Positions 25,651 through 35,071 of a stretch of 57,431 bases of DNA are shown here, piece after piece. The position numbers were made by a program, and so were the translations under genes. The DNA is from Candidatus Azophilus lithoversatilis (GTDB lineage: Bacteria > Pseudomonadota > Gammaproteobacteria > Pseudomonadales > Azotimanducaceae). Under the pieces are notes generated by a model, which was not told the origin of the DNA, did not search any database, and worked only from the letters and a program-made list of their open reading frames with translations. The stretch is from NCBI GenBank assembly GCA_028278675.1, contig JAQAJJ010000022.1, positions 1 through 57,431 of the forward strand, in the 5' to 3' direction. Each line of letters begins with the position of its first letter. Position 1 is the stretch's first letter.

Positions 25651-26907
25651 TCAACCCTTGGCATCTTCTCGGAAACTCAGCACGAAGAGCAACAGCACGA
25701 GCAATGCGAACCCTGCCGGAATCAGCCAGAAGCCCTGCCAGAGCGCCGGCGTTAGGGCGGGGGCATCGCCAAGGAAACTATTGAACAGGGCGCCGGCCAC
25801 CTGGGCGCCAATGAACATGCCCAGTCCGTAGGTCACTAGCACGAGAAAGCCCTGCGCCTGTCCGCGAACGGCAGGCGTGGACTTCTGGTCCACGTAGATC
25901 TGCCCGGTCACGAAGAAGAAGTCGAAGCAGACGCCGTGCAGCAATATACCGCCAGCCACCATCCAAAAGACGGCATCGGGAGCGCCCAGGGCAAACAGGA
26001 CATAGCGCAGGACCCAGGCCGCCATGCCGATGGCCAGCATCCATTTCACGCCGAAGCGCAGGAAGAGCAGCGGCATCAGCAGCATGAAGGCGGTCTCCGA
26101 CATCTGGCCCAGGCTCATCAGGGAAGACGGGTTCGGCAGCAGGTCAACGATGGTGTTGCTGACGCCTTGGTCGTAAACCGCATTGGCCGCAAAGATCGGC
26201 GCAAAATTGTAGTAAGCCGCCAGCGGAATGCAGATCAGGAATGAGCAGGCCACGAAAACAGTGAAGGAACGGCTGCCGAGCCGCCGCAAGGCGTCCATGC
26301 CGACGATGCTTCCCAAGGACACTTTCTCACCCGCTGCCGGTGGCGGCGTATGCGGCAACGTAAAGCTGTACAGGCCGAGCAGCAGGCTGGCCACCGCGGC
26401 TGTATGCAGCGGCAGGGGCGTGCGATCCGGCAGCTCGTCCCCGGAGAACTCGCCGAGCACGAAGCCGATGAACAGGCCAGCGGCAATCCAGCCGATGGTG
26501 CCGAACACCCGAATGATCGGGAACTGCCGCTCCTGGTTCTCAATGTTGTGAAAAGCGAGTGAGTTGGCCAAGGCCAGCGTCGGCATGTAACACAGGTTGT
26601 AGAGCAGCAGCAGCGCAATAAAGAGCTGCGGCGACCCCGCCGCTCCAGGCACCAGAAACATCACCACCCCGCCCAGAAGATGCAATACGCCCAGCACCTT
26701 CTCGGTCGCAAAGAAGCGGTCCGCGACCAGTCCGAGAAAGAACGGCGCAATGATCGCCGCGATCGGGTTGACCGTGTAGGGCCAATGCGTCAGGTCCGCC
26801 ATGCCCTCGGCGACCATGAAGTTGCCGATAGTGACGTACCATGCGCCCCAGACGAAAAACTGCAGGAACATCATCGCGCCGAGGCGAGTGCCGATTGCGC
26901 TGCGCAT
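25651..26907 (-). CDS. NupG-like MFS transporter
   Basis: 418 residues, 12 membrane helices. MMFLQFFVWGAWYVTIGNFMVAEGM is the NupG-family opening; FFLGLVADRFF is the loop after helix 2. The ATG at 26907 is preceded by AAGGAA; 84 further in-frame upstream codons run through the MITE and are not real. Nucleoside:proton symporters typify the family, but in loci with GMC and DUF1080 genes such proteins probably carry sugars. Its 5' region is next to the repeat/MITE cluster at 26970-27281. Confidence 0.82.
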   Translation of the reverse strand: MRSAIGTRLGAMMFLQFFVWGAWYVTIGNFMVAEGMADLTHWPYTVNPIAAIIAPFFLGLVADRFFATEKVLGVLHLLGGVVMFLVPGAAGSPQLFIALLLLYNLCYMPTLALANSLAFHNIENQERQFPIIRVFGTIGWIAAGLFIGFVLGEFSGDELPDRTPLPLHTAAVASLLLGLYSFTLPHTPPPAAGEKVSLGSIVGMDALRRLGSRSFTVFVACSFLICIPLAAYYNFAPIFAANAVYDQGVSNTIVDLLPNPSSLMSLGQMSETAFMLLMPLLFLRFGVKWMLAIGMAAWVLRYVLFALGAPDAVFWMVAGGILLHGVCFDFFFVTGQIYVDQKSTPAVRGQAQGFLVLVTYGLGMFIGAQVAGALFNSFLGDAPALTPALWQGFWLIPAGFALLVLLLFVLSFREDAKG

Positions 26908-26969
26908 TTCCTTGCCTCCCGGATGCAGGATACCCAAAACGCCGGGGCATATGGGCATAATGCGACCAA

Positions 26970-27210
26970 CTAGTTTTCTTGATCGCGGGAAAAGGCTGCT
27001 AGTGTGCTGTCCCGTAAATAGGTGGGTTTTAGGCGCTAGGCCATTTTGGCTCCCGTGCAAGGGCCTTTCCGTTGCCGGAAAGGCCGACGACGCCGTGTGG
27101 CAGGCCCCACACAAGGAGGAGCAACGCGGCCGGGGGCCAAAAGGGCCACGAATAATCACACCTATTTGCGGGACAGCACACTAGGTGAGTCAACTTCCGC
27201 GACCGGCGAG
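26970..27210 (+). repeat. Dispersed 3'-end repeat, copy 2, split by a MITE
   Basis: The left half (26970-26998: GTTTTCTTGATCGCGGGA then AAAGGCTG) and right half (27185-27210: GTGAGTCAACTT then CCGCGACCGGCGAG) make one copy of the dispersed repeat, interrupted by the 186-bp element 26999-27184. A further 29 bases at 27253-27281, including GAGGC-ATC-GCCTC, match 53833-53861 with two changes. Confidence 0.75.
26999..27184. mobile_element. 186-bp MITE with CTAG ends and 26-bp terminal inverted repeats
   Basis: The left end, CTAGTGTGCTGTCCCG then TAAATAGGTG, is matched in reverse at 27159-27184 with one change. The interior has two hairpins, GGCCTTTCC with GGAAAGGCC around 27062-27084 and GTGTGG with CCACAC around 27095-27112. 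No ORF of its own, so it needs a transposase in trans. CTAG is present at both ends and may be the duplicated target. It sits inside a copy of the dispersed repeat. I cannot name the parent IS. Confidence 0.8.
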
Positions 27211-27293
27211 TTGCTAAGCAATTCGATTGCTGCGCCGAAGGAGAAGCACTTGCTCGTCGGTCCGAGGCATCGCCTCGTTAGCTAAGGAACGAA

Positions 27294-28982
27294 ATGGCTG
27301 GGAACAAGTACGATGCGATTGTGGTCGGCTCGGGCATATCCGGAGGTTGGGCCGCCAAGGAACTGACCGAAAAAGGCCTGACCGTCCTGCTCTTGGAGCG
27401 CGGCAAAAACGTCGAGCACGTCAAGGACTACGTCAATGCGCGCAAAGCGCCTTGGGAATACCCCCATCGCGGCGGCAGGACGGTGGCGATGGAGGAAGCC
27501 TACCCAGTCCTGAAGCGAGACTATCCGCTCAACGAAAAGAACTTGGATTGGTGGGCTTCCGAACAGGACTCGCCCTATACGGAAGTCAAGCGCTTCGACT
27601 GGTTTCGCGGCTACCAAGTGGGCGGACGCTCGTTGCTGTGGGGCAGGCAAAGCTATCGCTTCAACGAATTTGACTTCGAAGCGAACGCCCGCGAGGGCAT
27701 CGCCGCGGACTGGCCGATCCGCTACGCGGACCTCGCTCCCTGGTACGACTACGTCGAAGCCCACGCCGGCATATCCGGATCCATCGAGGGGCTGGCGCAG
27801 CTTCCGGACGGGAAGTTTCAGCCACCGATGCCGCTGAATTGCGGCGAGGATCTAATTGCCGGCCGGCTGCGGAATCGCTTTGATGGCAATCGCCGCATCA
27901 TCCCCGGCCGAGTGGCCAACCTGACCCAAGCGCTGCCCGGGCGGGCGCCTTGCCAGTACCGCGCCGCCTGCTGGCTGGGCTGCCCCTACGGCGCCTACTT
28001 CAGCACCCAGTCATCGACCCTGCCGGCGGCCATGGCCACCGGCAGGCTGACGCTGATGCCCTATTCAATCGTGACCGAGATCGCCTATGACCGCGACCGG
28101 CAACGTGCGACCGGGGTGCGGGTCGTGGACGCGCTGACCGAAAAAGCTACCGAGTTTGATGCGCCGATCGTGTTTCTGTGCGCATCAACGCTCAATTCGA
28201 CCTGGCTGCTCATGCGCTCCGCCACCGATGTCTGGCCGCAGGGGCTCGGCAGCAGCAGCGGCGAACTTGGCCACAACCTGATGGACCACCACTTTCGGAT
28301 CGGTGCCCAGGGAACCATCCGGGACGCGTCGTTGGACGATAAGACCACCTTCGGCCGGCGTCCCACCGGGTTTTACATCCCGCGTTTCCGGAACCTGTTT
28401 GGTGATAAGCGGGACTACCTGCGCGGCTTCGGCTACCAGGGCGGCGCCAGCCGGCAGGATTGGGAGCGGGCGGTGCGGGAACTCGGCGTCGGGGCGGACT
28501 TCAAGGACCGCATGGCCGAGCCCGGCGAATGGATGATCGGGGCGACGGGATTCGGCGAGATGCTGCCCGACCACGACAACAAGATCGGCATCGACACCGC
28601 CCGCAAGGACAAGTGGGGGCTGCCGGTGCTGAAGGTGGATTGCGCCCTGGGCGAGAACGAACGGCTGATGCGCATCGACATGGCCAACGACATGGCCGAG
28701 ATGCTTGAGGCGGCGGGCGCCAGCGATGTGGGCATCTACGAAAGGGAATACTATCCGGGCATGGGAATCCACGAGATGGGCACGGCGCGCATGGGCCGCG
28801 ACCCGAAAACCTCGGTGCTCAACCGCTGGAACCAGGTCTGGGATGCCCCCAACGTGTTCGTCACCGACGGCGCCTGCATGACATCCGCCAGTTGCGTGAA
28901 TCCCTCGTTGACCTACATGGCGATCACCGCGAGGGCGGCGGACCACGCGGTCAACGAACTCAGGCGCGGCAATCTCCCATGA
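27294..28982 (+). CDS. GMC-family FAD oxidoreductase, probable glycoside 3-dehydrogenase subunit
   Basis: 562 residues. AIVVGSGISGGWAAKELTEKGLTVLLLERG is the FAD-binding motif; the second half has HEMGTARMG and the C-terminal TDGACMTSASCVNPSLTYMAITARAADHAV, the GMC end signature. The tandem small subunit with the Tat lipoprotein N-terminus is the arrangement seen for gluconate 2-dehydrogenase-like and glucoside 3-dehydrogenase complexes. With two DUF1080 proteins next door it should oxidise glycosides at C3. It is cytoplasmic by itself and probably hitch-hikes with the small subunit. Overlaps the next gene by 4 bp (ATGA). Confidence 0.82.
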   Translation: MAGNKYDAIVVGSGISGGWAAKELTEKGLTVLLLERGKNVEHVKDYVNARKAPWEYPHRGGRTVAMEEAYPVLKRDYPLNEKNLDWWASEQDSPYTEVKRFDWFRGYQVGGRSLLWGRQSYRFNEFDFEANAREGIAADWPIRYADLAPWYDYVEAHAGISGSIEGLAQLPDGKFQPPMPLNCGEDLIAGRLRNRFDGNRRIIPGRVANLTQALPGRAPCQYRAACWLGCPYGAYFSTQSSTLPAAMATGRLTLMPYSIVTEIAYDRDRQRATGVRVVDALTEKATEFDAPIVFLCASTLNSTWLLMRSATDVWPQGLGSSSGELGHNLMDHHFRIGAQGTIRDASLDDKTTFGRRPTGFYIPRFRNLFGDKRDYLRGFGYQGGASRQDWERAVRELGVGADFKDRMAEPGEWMIGATGFGEMLPDHDNKIGIDTARKDKWGLPVLKVDCALGENERLMRIDMANDMAEMLEAAGASDVGIYEREYYPGMGIHEMGTARMGRDPKTSVLNRWNQVWDAPNVFVTDGACMTSASCVNPSLTYMAITARAADHAVNELRRGNLP

Positions 28983-29605
28983 CCGGCCTGCTAACGCGCC
29001 GCGAAGCGATTCGCCGGGTCAGCGCCATGCTCGGCGGCGCAGCATTGGTGGGCCAGACGGCCATGCTGGCCGCCTGCAGCCCGCGGGATGCAAGCCACCC
29101 GGAAGAAGGCAAGCCGCCGCAGGAGGCGGCTGCCGGTGATGCGCACTTCACGGACAGCGACTTAGCGCTGCTCGACGAGATCGCCGAAACCACGCTGCCC
29201 GAGACCAGCACCCCCGGCGCCAAGGCGGCGGGCGTTGGCGCCTTCATGGCACTGATGGTGAAGGATGCCTACCACACGCCCGATCAAGCGATCTTCCGCG
29301 AAGGGATGGCTACCGTCGATGACCGATGCCGGGAAGCCTTTGGCGGCAATTTCCTTTCCGCCAGCCCAGCCGACCGGCTGAGCCTCCTGGAAGCGCTCGA
29401 TGCGGAGCAATTCGACCACATGCGCAACCAACCCCCGGACGCGCCAAGGCACTTCTTTCGCATGATGAAGGAACTGGCGCTGCTCGGCTACTTCACGTCG
29501 GAAATCGGCTACACCCAAGCGATGCGCTACGTCGAGACGCCAGGACGCTTCGACCCCTGCGCACCGTACGCGCCGGGTGAAAAGACATGGGCCGATCACG
29601 CCTAG
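28979..29605 (+). CDS. Tat-exported lipoprotein, gluconate 2-dehydrogenase subunit 3 family
   Basis: 208 residues from ATG 28979, in a 4-bp overlap with the GMC gene. LLTRREAIRRVSAMLGGAALVGQTAMLAACSP shows a twin-arginine signal followed by a lipobox-like LAAC, so the complex is anchored at the membrane. The body (LLDEIAETTLPETSTPGAKAAGVGAFMALMVKDAY) is the subunit 3 domain (DUF1348-like helical subunit of GMC dehydrogenases). Function: exports and docks the FAD subunit. Confidence 0.82.
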   Translation: MTGLLTRREAIRRVSAMLGGAALVGQTAMLAACSPRDASHPEEGKPPQEAAAGDAHFTDSDLALLDEIAETTLPETSTPGAKAAGVGAFMALMVKDAYHTPDQAIFREGMATVDDRCREAFGGNFLSASPADRLSLLEALDAEQFDHMRNQPPDAPRHFFRMMKELALLGYFTSEIGYTQAMRYVETPGRFDPCAPYAPGEKTWADHA

Positions 29606-30462
29606 CACTCGCGACTCTCGGCATGGTTGCAGGCGCCGAAGCTGCTTGGGCGAATGAATCCGTGAGCCTTGGGAGTGGCGATTGGATCCCGCTTTTCAAT
29701 GGACGTGACCTGGACGACTGGACGGTCAAAATCCGTCACCACGAACCCGGCGACAACCACGCCCGCACCTTTCGCGTCGAAGACGGCCTGCTCACCGTCT
29801 CCTACGATGGCTACGAGGATTTCGACGGCAAGTTCGGGCATCTCTTCCACAAGGACGCCTTCTCGCACTACAGGCTGCGGCTGGAGTACCGCTTCATCGG
29901 CTCCCAAGCCCCCGGTGGCCAAGCCTGGGCGCGGCGAAACAGCGGCGTGATGCTGCACGCCCAGGCGCCCGGGACCATGCCGGCGGCGCAGGACTTCCCG
30001 ATTTCGCTGGAAGCCCAGTTCCTGGGTGGTTTGGATGACCGCAAGCCGCGGCCAACCGGCAACCTGTGCACACCCGGAACGAACGTGCATGTCAACGGCG
30101 AGTTCACCGAGCAACACTGCATCGCCTCATCGTCCCCAACCTTCCATGGTGATCAGTGGGTCGAATTCGAGGCACAGGTGCTGGGCAGCGATGGCATAAC
30201 GCACACCATCAACGGCGAGGCGGTCATGGCGTACACCGGCGCCTCCTACGGGGGCGGCGTCGTGTCCGGGCATCGGCCGGAAGCGAAACCCGACGGCGAG
30301 CCACTCGGCGAAGGCTTCATCGCACTGCAGAGCGAGAGCCATCCCATCCAGTTCCGCAACATCCGCCTATTGAATCTGAAGGGCTGCATGGACCCGGAAG
30401 ATGTCCGTTACCGCGACTACTTCGTCGCCCACAATCCCGCAGATTGCACCACAGTGCCGTAG
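29587..30462 (+). CDS. Secreted DUF1080 protein (3-keto-disaccharide hydrolase family), first copy
   Basis: 291 residues, signal peptide to about residue 22. SGDWIPLFNGRDLDDWTVKI is the DUF1080 opening and PIQFRNIRLLNLKGC its close, with the concanavalin-like sandwich between (LEYRFIGSQ, RRNSGVMLHA, QFLGG). In this family enzymes cleave or hydrolyse 3-keto-glycosides made by GMC or Gfo/Idh oxidoreductases. Overlaps the upstream small subunit by 19 bp, so it is coupled to that complex. Convergent with the second copy. Confidence 0.8.
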   Translation: MGRSRLALATLGMVAGAEAAWANESVSLGSGDWIPLFNGRDLDDWTVKIRHHEPGDNHARTFRVEDGLLTVSYDGYEDFDGKFGHLFHKDAFSHYRLRLEYRFIGSQAPGGQAWARRNSGVMLHAQAPGTMPAAQDFPISLEAQFLGGLDDRKPRPTGNLCTPGTNVHVNGEFTEQHCIASSSPTFHGDQWVEFEAQVLGSDGITHTINGEAVMAYTGASYGGGVVSGHRPEAKPDGEPLGEGFIALQSESHPIQFRNIRLLNLKGCMDPEDVRYRDYFVAHNPADCTTVP

Positions 30463-31230
30463 CCTCACTAGTGTCGCGCCCACCGTCGAAGACGCTTGAC
30501 CCGACCCAACTCCAAATCCCGCCACCGGATTGCCGTGGTCCTGCAGCATCAGCGGCTGCTTCGACGGATGCTCGGCGTAGGACGGCTGTCCCATGTAAAC
30601 CGTCCTGCCGAGCAGTTCCACATGGTTTTGCACCAGCACCCCGTTGTGCAGGACAGTGACGCAGGCCGGGCTTTCGAGCGCGCCATCCGACGCAAATCGC
30701 GGCGCGGTGAAGATGATGTCGTAGCTTTGCCATTCACCGGGCGGCTTCATGGCATTCACCAGCGGAATGTGCTGCTTGTAGACGCTCGCGGCCTGCCCGT
30801 TCGAATAAGTCCGATTGTCGTAGGAATCCAGTATCTGGACTTCGTAGCGCTTCTGCAGAAACACGCCGCTGTTGCCGCGGCCCTGGCTCTCGCCTTCAAT
30901 GCGGGTGGGGGCGCGCCACTCGAGGTGCAACTGAACGTCGCCGAATGACCTGACCGACTCGATGTTGCCCGTGCCCGCCGCCACGGTCAGGACACCATCC
31001 TTCATAAGCCACTCGACCTTCCCGCCGTCCGTGTGCCGCCACTCATCCGCCCCCTCGCTGCCCAGCAGCACGATGGCGTCCGCCGGCGCCCCGCCCGCAG
31101 TGCCGGGCCGGACGGCAACCGGCTCCGGTTCCCATACCTCGGTGTCCTGGGGCAGTTGCGCCGGGGCGCACTGGACGAGCGCCATGGCCATGAATGCGGC
31201 ACCGAATCCCCGCAGCCAATTGGTTTTCAT
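30367..31230 (-). CDS. Secreted DUF1080 protein, second copy; C-terminus doubtful
   Basis: 287 residues from ATG 31230; the N-terminus FGAAFMAMALVQCAPAQL shows a lipoprotein-like signal. VEWLMKDGVLTVAAGTGNIESV, LHLEWRAPT, GRGNSGVFLQKRYEVQILDSY and HVELLGRTVYMG follow the DUF1080 sandwich. After LMLQDHGNPV the family usually ends VRFRNIWxR; here the frame instead runs on for about 50 residues through the 3' end of the convergent first copy. A 1-base shift near 30520 would end the gene at 30468. A frameshift at the 3' end is likely. Family as for the first copy. Confidence 0.7.
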   Translation of the reverse strand: MKTNWLRGFGAAFMAMALVQCAPAQLPQDTEVWEPEPVAVRPGTAGGAPADAIVLLGSEGADEWRHTDGGKVEWLMKDGVLTVAAGTGNIESVRSFGDVQLHLEWRAPTRIEGESQGRGNSGVFLQKRYEVQILDSYDNRTYSNGQAASVYKQHIPLVNAMKPPGEWQSYDIIFTAPRFASDGALESPACVTVLHNGVLVQNHVELLGRTVYMGQPSYAEHPSKQPLMLQDHGNPVAGFGVGSGQASSTVGATLVRLRHCGAICGIVGDEVVAVTDIFRVHAALQIQ

Positions 31231-31246
31231 CGCGACCTCCCGCTCC

Positions 31247-32374
31247 CTATAAGCGCACCCAAACCGCCCCTTGATTCGAACTGTCCACCGACGCCTGCAC
31301 GAAGCGCAGGCCGCGCAGGCCTTCGTCGATGCCGGGATAGTTTCCAAGCGCAGGTTCCCCCGCTGCGGCGCGGCGCACGTCCGCCATGAAATCGCGGTAG
31401 ACGTTGGCGAACGCTTCCAGATAGCCCTCGGGGTGTCCGGCCGGCGTGCGCGTCGCGTGGGCGGCAGCCTCACTCAGATAGCCGTCGCCAACCCGATGGA
31501 TCGCCCAGGCCTCGCCCGCGGGCTTGACCTTCAGTGCATTCGGCGCCTGCTGGCGCCACTCTAGGCCGGCCTTGCTGCCGTAAAGGCGAATGCGGAGATC
31601 ATTTGCCTCGCCACAGGCGATTTGCGAACAGGCCAGCGTGCCCCGGGTGCCGCCTTCGAGGCGCAGCAACATGCTCGCGTCATCATCGAGTTGACGGCCA
31701 TCGACGAAACTCGTCAGCTCGGCGAGAATCGACTCGACCCGGCGGCCGGAAACGAACTCGACCAAATGGTGGGCGTGGGTGCCGATGTCGCCAACGCAGC
31801 AGCTGATCCCGGCCTGCGCCGGGTCGGTGCGCCACACGGCCTGCTTGTTGCCCGCCCGTTCCACGGGGTCCCGAAGCCAATCCTGGTTGTATTCGACCTG
31901 CACCTTGCGCAGTTCGCCCAGCCGGCCGCTGGCAACCCAGTCGCGGGCCTCGCGAACCATTGGGTAGCCGGAGTAGGCGTGCGTCAGGGCGAACAGCCTG
32001 CCGCTCACCGCCGTGGCCTTGGCGAGTTGATGGGCTTGGTCGAGGTTCGCCGCCAGCGGCTTGTCGCAGATGACGTGCGTTCCGGCCTCAAGGAATGCCC
32101 TTGCGGCCGGCAGGTGCAGGTGATTTGGCGTGGCGACGATCGCGAAGTCGATGCCGTCATCGCGCTTGGCCTCCAGGATGGCCATCTGCTCGTAGGAATC
32201 GTAGGAGCGGGCCAGACCCCAGGCCTCGGCACTCGCCCTCGCCCTCGCCGGATTCGACGACATGGCGCCGGCAACGACCTGCGCCTCGCCATCGAGCTCG
32301 GCGGCGATGCGATGCACCGCGCCGACGAATGCGCCCTGCCCGCCGCCCACGATGCCGGCCCGGAGCCTCCTCAT
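31247..32374 (-). CDS. Gfo/Idh/MocA-family oxidoreductase
   Basis: 375 residues. [21 protein letters not shown] is the Rossmann motif, [31 protein letters not shown] the EKP-type motif (here DKPLA) with the catalytic Lys, and [17 protein letters not shown] the C-terminal barrel His region. It oxidises or reduces sugars or keto-sugars with NAD(P). The ATG is in a 4-bp overlap with the upstream isomerase gene, so it probably reduces or oxidises the 3-keto-sugar released by the DUF1080 enzymes. Confidence 0.85.
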   Translation of the reverse strand: MRRLRAGIVGGGQGAFVGAVHRIAAELDGEAQVVAGAMSSNPARARASAEAWGLARSYDSYEQMAILEAKRDDGIDFAIVATPNHLHLPAARAFLEAGTHVICDKPLAANLDQAHQLAKATAVSGRLFALTHAYSGYPMVREARDWVASGRLGELRKVQVEYNQDWLRDPVERAGNKQAVWRTDPAQAGISCCVGDIGTHAHHLVEFVSGRRVESILAELTSFVDGRQLDDDASMLLRLEGGTRGTLACSQIACGEANDLRIRLYGSKAGLEWRQQAPNALKVKPAGEAWAIHRVGDGYLSEAAAHATRTPAGHPEGYLEAFANVYRDFMADVRRAAAGEPALGNYPGIDEGLRGLRFVQASVDSSNQGAVWVRL

Positions 32375-33618
32375 GACCGGTAAGCTTCCCTGCCGACGCC
32401 CTGCACGGGGATGCCCTGTGCCGCCATCACCTCGTTCTGCAGCGCATGCATCGCTGCGGCCGCCTCATCAATGGCCTTGGTGAAGGCGACCGAGCCGGCC
32501 AAGATTGGCGCCAGCCGGCCCTTGTCCTGAATCCGGGCCGGGGGATACTCGTGCTCGACCACCAAATAGGTTTCCCCAGGGTCGATGTCCAGCAATTCGC
32601 GGGCCGCGAGCTGATGGTCCAGCCAATCGACCGTGCGGTTCTGCAGGTAGGCCAACGGATCGTGGCGCGCGGTGCCGGGCAGTTCGTGCTCGCAGATCGC
32701 AATCTGCTTCTTCCAAGCGTTCACCTGATCGGCCGGAGCCGTCGAAGGAACGCTGTCCCTCCAGTCGCCGCGCGCCATGGTCTGGCCACCGTAGCCCCAT
32801 GCGGACACACCCTTCGAGTCCACCACCTGGCCCTTCACGTGGAAACCGTCGATCAGGAAGCCATAGCCCTCGTCCTTGAGGTACTGGAACATCGACCGGG
32901 TATCCTGCCCCATCAGCACGGCGTGGGACGGGTCGTAGTGGATGCGGAACTGATCCCCCACCCCGTGCCGCTCGCAGATGCGGTGCAAGGCAATCCAGGG
33001 TCCCGGCGCGTAGGCGATGTTGTTGTGCCAGCGGTCGAGCGCCGTCCAGCCCGGCATCGGGCACTGCTCCACCCGGTAAGTCAGGCCGCGGGCCTTGGCC
33101 TCCTTCATGAGCGGGATGAACTCCCGCTCGAACATCTCCAGGTTGGGGTCCATCTCAAGGTCGGTGTTGCGCCCGACGAAGCCACAGACCGCGTTGGTCT
33201 CCAAGAGCACGGCGGCATCGAAGACGCGAAGCATGAAGTCGTGCTTGGTGCGCCGCGCCCCGGCGTTGGCGATCAGCATGTTGTCGAAATAGGCGAGGTC
33301 CGAAAGCCCGACGCCGGTGGCCTTCATGCCGGCTTGCACACGGGCCGCGCGCGCCGCATCAAAGGGCGCCCTCAAGTCGAGCGTATTGGCCACCGGGTCA
33401 AGCATGGCCTCGGCGGGCACATCGCTGAAAGCGGGATGCAGCGCCGCCGAAAGCTGGATGTAGGGGGAGCCGACATCCCGGGAGAATTCGAGCCATTCCT
33501 CAATGGCCAGATCCGGATCCGGATCCCTTTTCCCGCGGGGCGTCAACTCCTGGAATGCAGCGGTCAGGACGCTGATCTTCATCGGCTTGGGATCAAAACG
33601 GGCGACGGCGGAACTCAT
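32371..33618 (-). CDS. Cytoplasmic TIM-barrel sugar isomerase/epimerase family protein
   Basis: 415 residues from ATG 33618 (GGAGAA 6 bp upstream); an open extension to 33876 overlaps the divergent PHP gene's start and is unlikely. The barrel starts [12 protein letters not shown] and carries [35 protein letters not shown] and DGFHVKG, giving Glu/Asp/His ligands of the xylose-isomerase-like superfamily. No export signal, unlike its relative at 24587. It is coupled (4-bp overlap) with the Gfo/Idh gene, probably as the next step on the keto-sugar. Confidence 0.78.
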   Translation of the reverse strand: MSSAVARFDPKPMKISVLTAAFQELTPRGKRDPDPDLAIEEWLEFSRDVGSPYIQLSAALHPAFSDVPAEAMLDPVANTLDLRAPFDAARAARVQAGMKATGVGLSDLAYFDNMLIANAGARRTKHDFMLRVFDAAVLLETNAVCGFVGRNTDLEMDPNLEMFEREFIPLMKEAKARGLTYRVEQCPMPGWTALDRWHNNIAYAPGPWIALHRICERHGVGDQFRIHYDPSHAVLMGQDTRSMFQYLKDEGYGFLIDGFHVKGQVVDSKGVSAWGYGGQTMARGDWRDSVPSTAPADQVNAWKKQIAICEHELPGTARHDPLAYLQNRTVDWLDHQLAARELLDIDPGETYLVVEHEYPPARIQDKGRLAPILAGSVAFTKAIDEAAAAMHALQNEVMAAQGIPVQGVGREAYRS

Positions 33619-33799
33619 CGCATTCTCCAATCGGCGCATTGCTGTCGGCAAGCCAGTTTGCCACTTCGATTTGCCGCTGGCGAATCCCCCGGGAAGCCAA
33701 TCCCGCTGAAGAATCCGCCCACCACGCGCTTGCAGCTTGCAGCGCCATGCCGTAGCTTTGCCCTCCCCGATCTTCAATCCGCCAACGAGGTCCCGCCGC

Positions 33800-35041
33800 A
33801 TGAGCGCCAACCGGTTCGCTTCGCTTTTGACTTTCGCTTTGCTCTGCCTGTCCCCGGCACTCAACGCCCACGACAAGGTTCGGCAGCCGCCCGAGCACCA
33901 AGCGCGGCTGATCCGCTTCCCCGATACCGCGGATTACCAGACGCTGGTGGCGGACCTGCACACGCACAGCGTGTTTTCCGACGGGCACGTGTGGCCGAGC
34001 ATTCGGGTGAGTGAGGCGCTGCGCGACGGGCTCGACGCATTGGCCATCACCGAGCACCTGGAGTGGCAGCCGCATCGGGCCGACCTGCCGCATCCAGATC
34101 GCAACCGAGCCTTTGAGGAGGCGGTGGCCGCGCTGCCGGATGGCTCGGACCTGATTGTGATCGCGGGTTCGGAGATCACCCGGGAGAATCCGGCCGGGCA
34201 CATGAATGCGGTGTTCCTCAGCGATGCCAACGCGCTGCTGAAGGTGGATTCCGACCCCGGCACCGACCGGATCGACTACTACCGGGCGGCCAATCAGTGG
34301 CCACCCGAGGAGGCAGTGCGGGCGGCCAACGAGCAGGGCGCGTTCGTCTTCTGGAACCATCCCTTCTGGACCGCCACCCTGCCGACCGGCGTGTCGCAAA
34401 TGACCGATTTTCACGCCGCGCTGATCGAGGCGGGGCAACTGCACGGCATCGAAATCGCCAACGGCGCCACCTATTCCGAGCACGCCCATCAACTGGCCAT
34501 GGACTACGACTTGGCGCTGATCGGCGTCTCCGATGTCCACGACCTAGTGGACTGGGACTACCCGCCGGCACTCGACGCCCATCGGCCAGTTACCTTGGTG
34601 TTTGCTGAGGAGCGCTCGGTTGCGGGCATCCGCGAAGCGTTGTTCGCCCAACGCACGGTGGTTTGGTTCAAGAACCTGCTGGTGGGGCGGGAGGCGGTGT
34701 TGAAGCCGCTGCTGCAAGCCGCTCTGGACGTGCGGGACGCCGCTTACCGCAAGGTGCCCGACATCAGGAATCCGGGCGACGAGATCGAACTCGCAATCGT
34801 TGATCTGACCCTGACCAACGACTCCGATGCCGATGTCCACCTGCGCAACCGCAGTGCCTACACCTTCACCCAATTCGCCGATGAGATGGTGATTCCCGCC
34901 CACGGCAGCCTGCGCTTGACCGTTCGCCCCGGGGAGAAAGTGCCGCAAATCAATCTGGACTTCGAGATCACCAACGCGTTGGTGGCGCCGAAGAAGCCGC
35001 TGCGCATGCAGCACCTGGTTGAACTCGAGGTTGGCGGCTGA
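33800..35041 (+). CDS. Secreted PHP-domain metallohydrolase
   Basis: 413 residues from ATG 33800 with a signal peptide ([22 protein letters not shown]). [41 protein letters not shown] is the PHP metal-binding start; [24 protein letters not shown] and GVSDVHDL continue the metal site. PHP proteins are phosphoesterases; the target of secreted forms is unknown. A C-terminal beta domain follows (about residues 330-413). Divergent from the isomerase gene. Confidence 0.82.
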   Translation: MSANRFASLLTFALLCLSPALNAHDKVRQPPEHQARLIRFPDTADYQTLVADLHTHSVFSDGHVWPSIRVSEALRDGLDALAITEHLEWQPHRADLPHPDRNRAFEEAVAALPDGSDLIVIAGSEITRENPAGHMNAVFLSDANALLKVDSDPGTDRIDYYRAANQWPPEEAVRAANEQGAFVFWNHPFWTATLPTGVSQMTDFHAALIEAGQLHGIEIANGATYSEHAHQLAMDYDLALIGVSDVHDLVDWDYPPALDAHRPVTLVFAEERSVAGIREALFAQRTVVWFKNLLVGREAVLKPLLQAALDVRDAAYRKVPDIRNPGDEIELAIVDLTLTNDSDADVHLRNRSAYTFTQFADEMVIPAHGSLRLTVRPGEKVPQINLDFEITNALVAPKKPLRMQHLVELEVGG

Positions 35042-35071
35042 CCACCCGAGTTATTCGGCCAAACAGTCACA

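Noticed and set aside
26908-27159. 84-codon N-terminal extension of the MFS transporter
   Set aside because: It runs through the MITE and dispersed repeat and lacks any transporter likeness; the true start has AAGGAA upstream.
30468-30481. CTAGTGTCGCGCC as a further MITE end
   Set aside because: Only the first 7 bases agree with the known end; chance or distant relation cannot be told apart.
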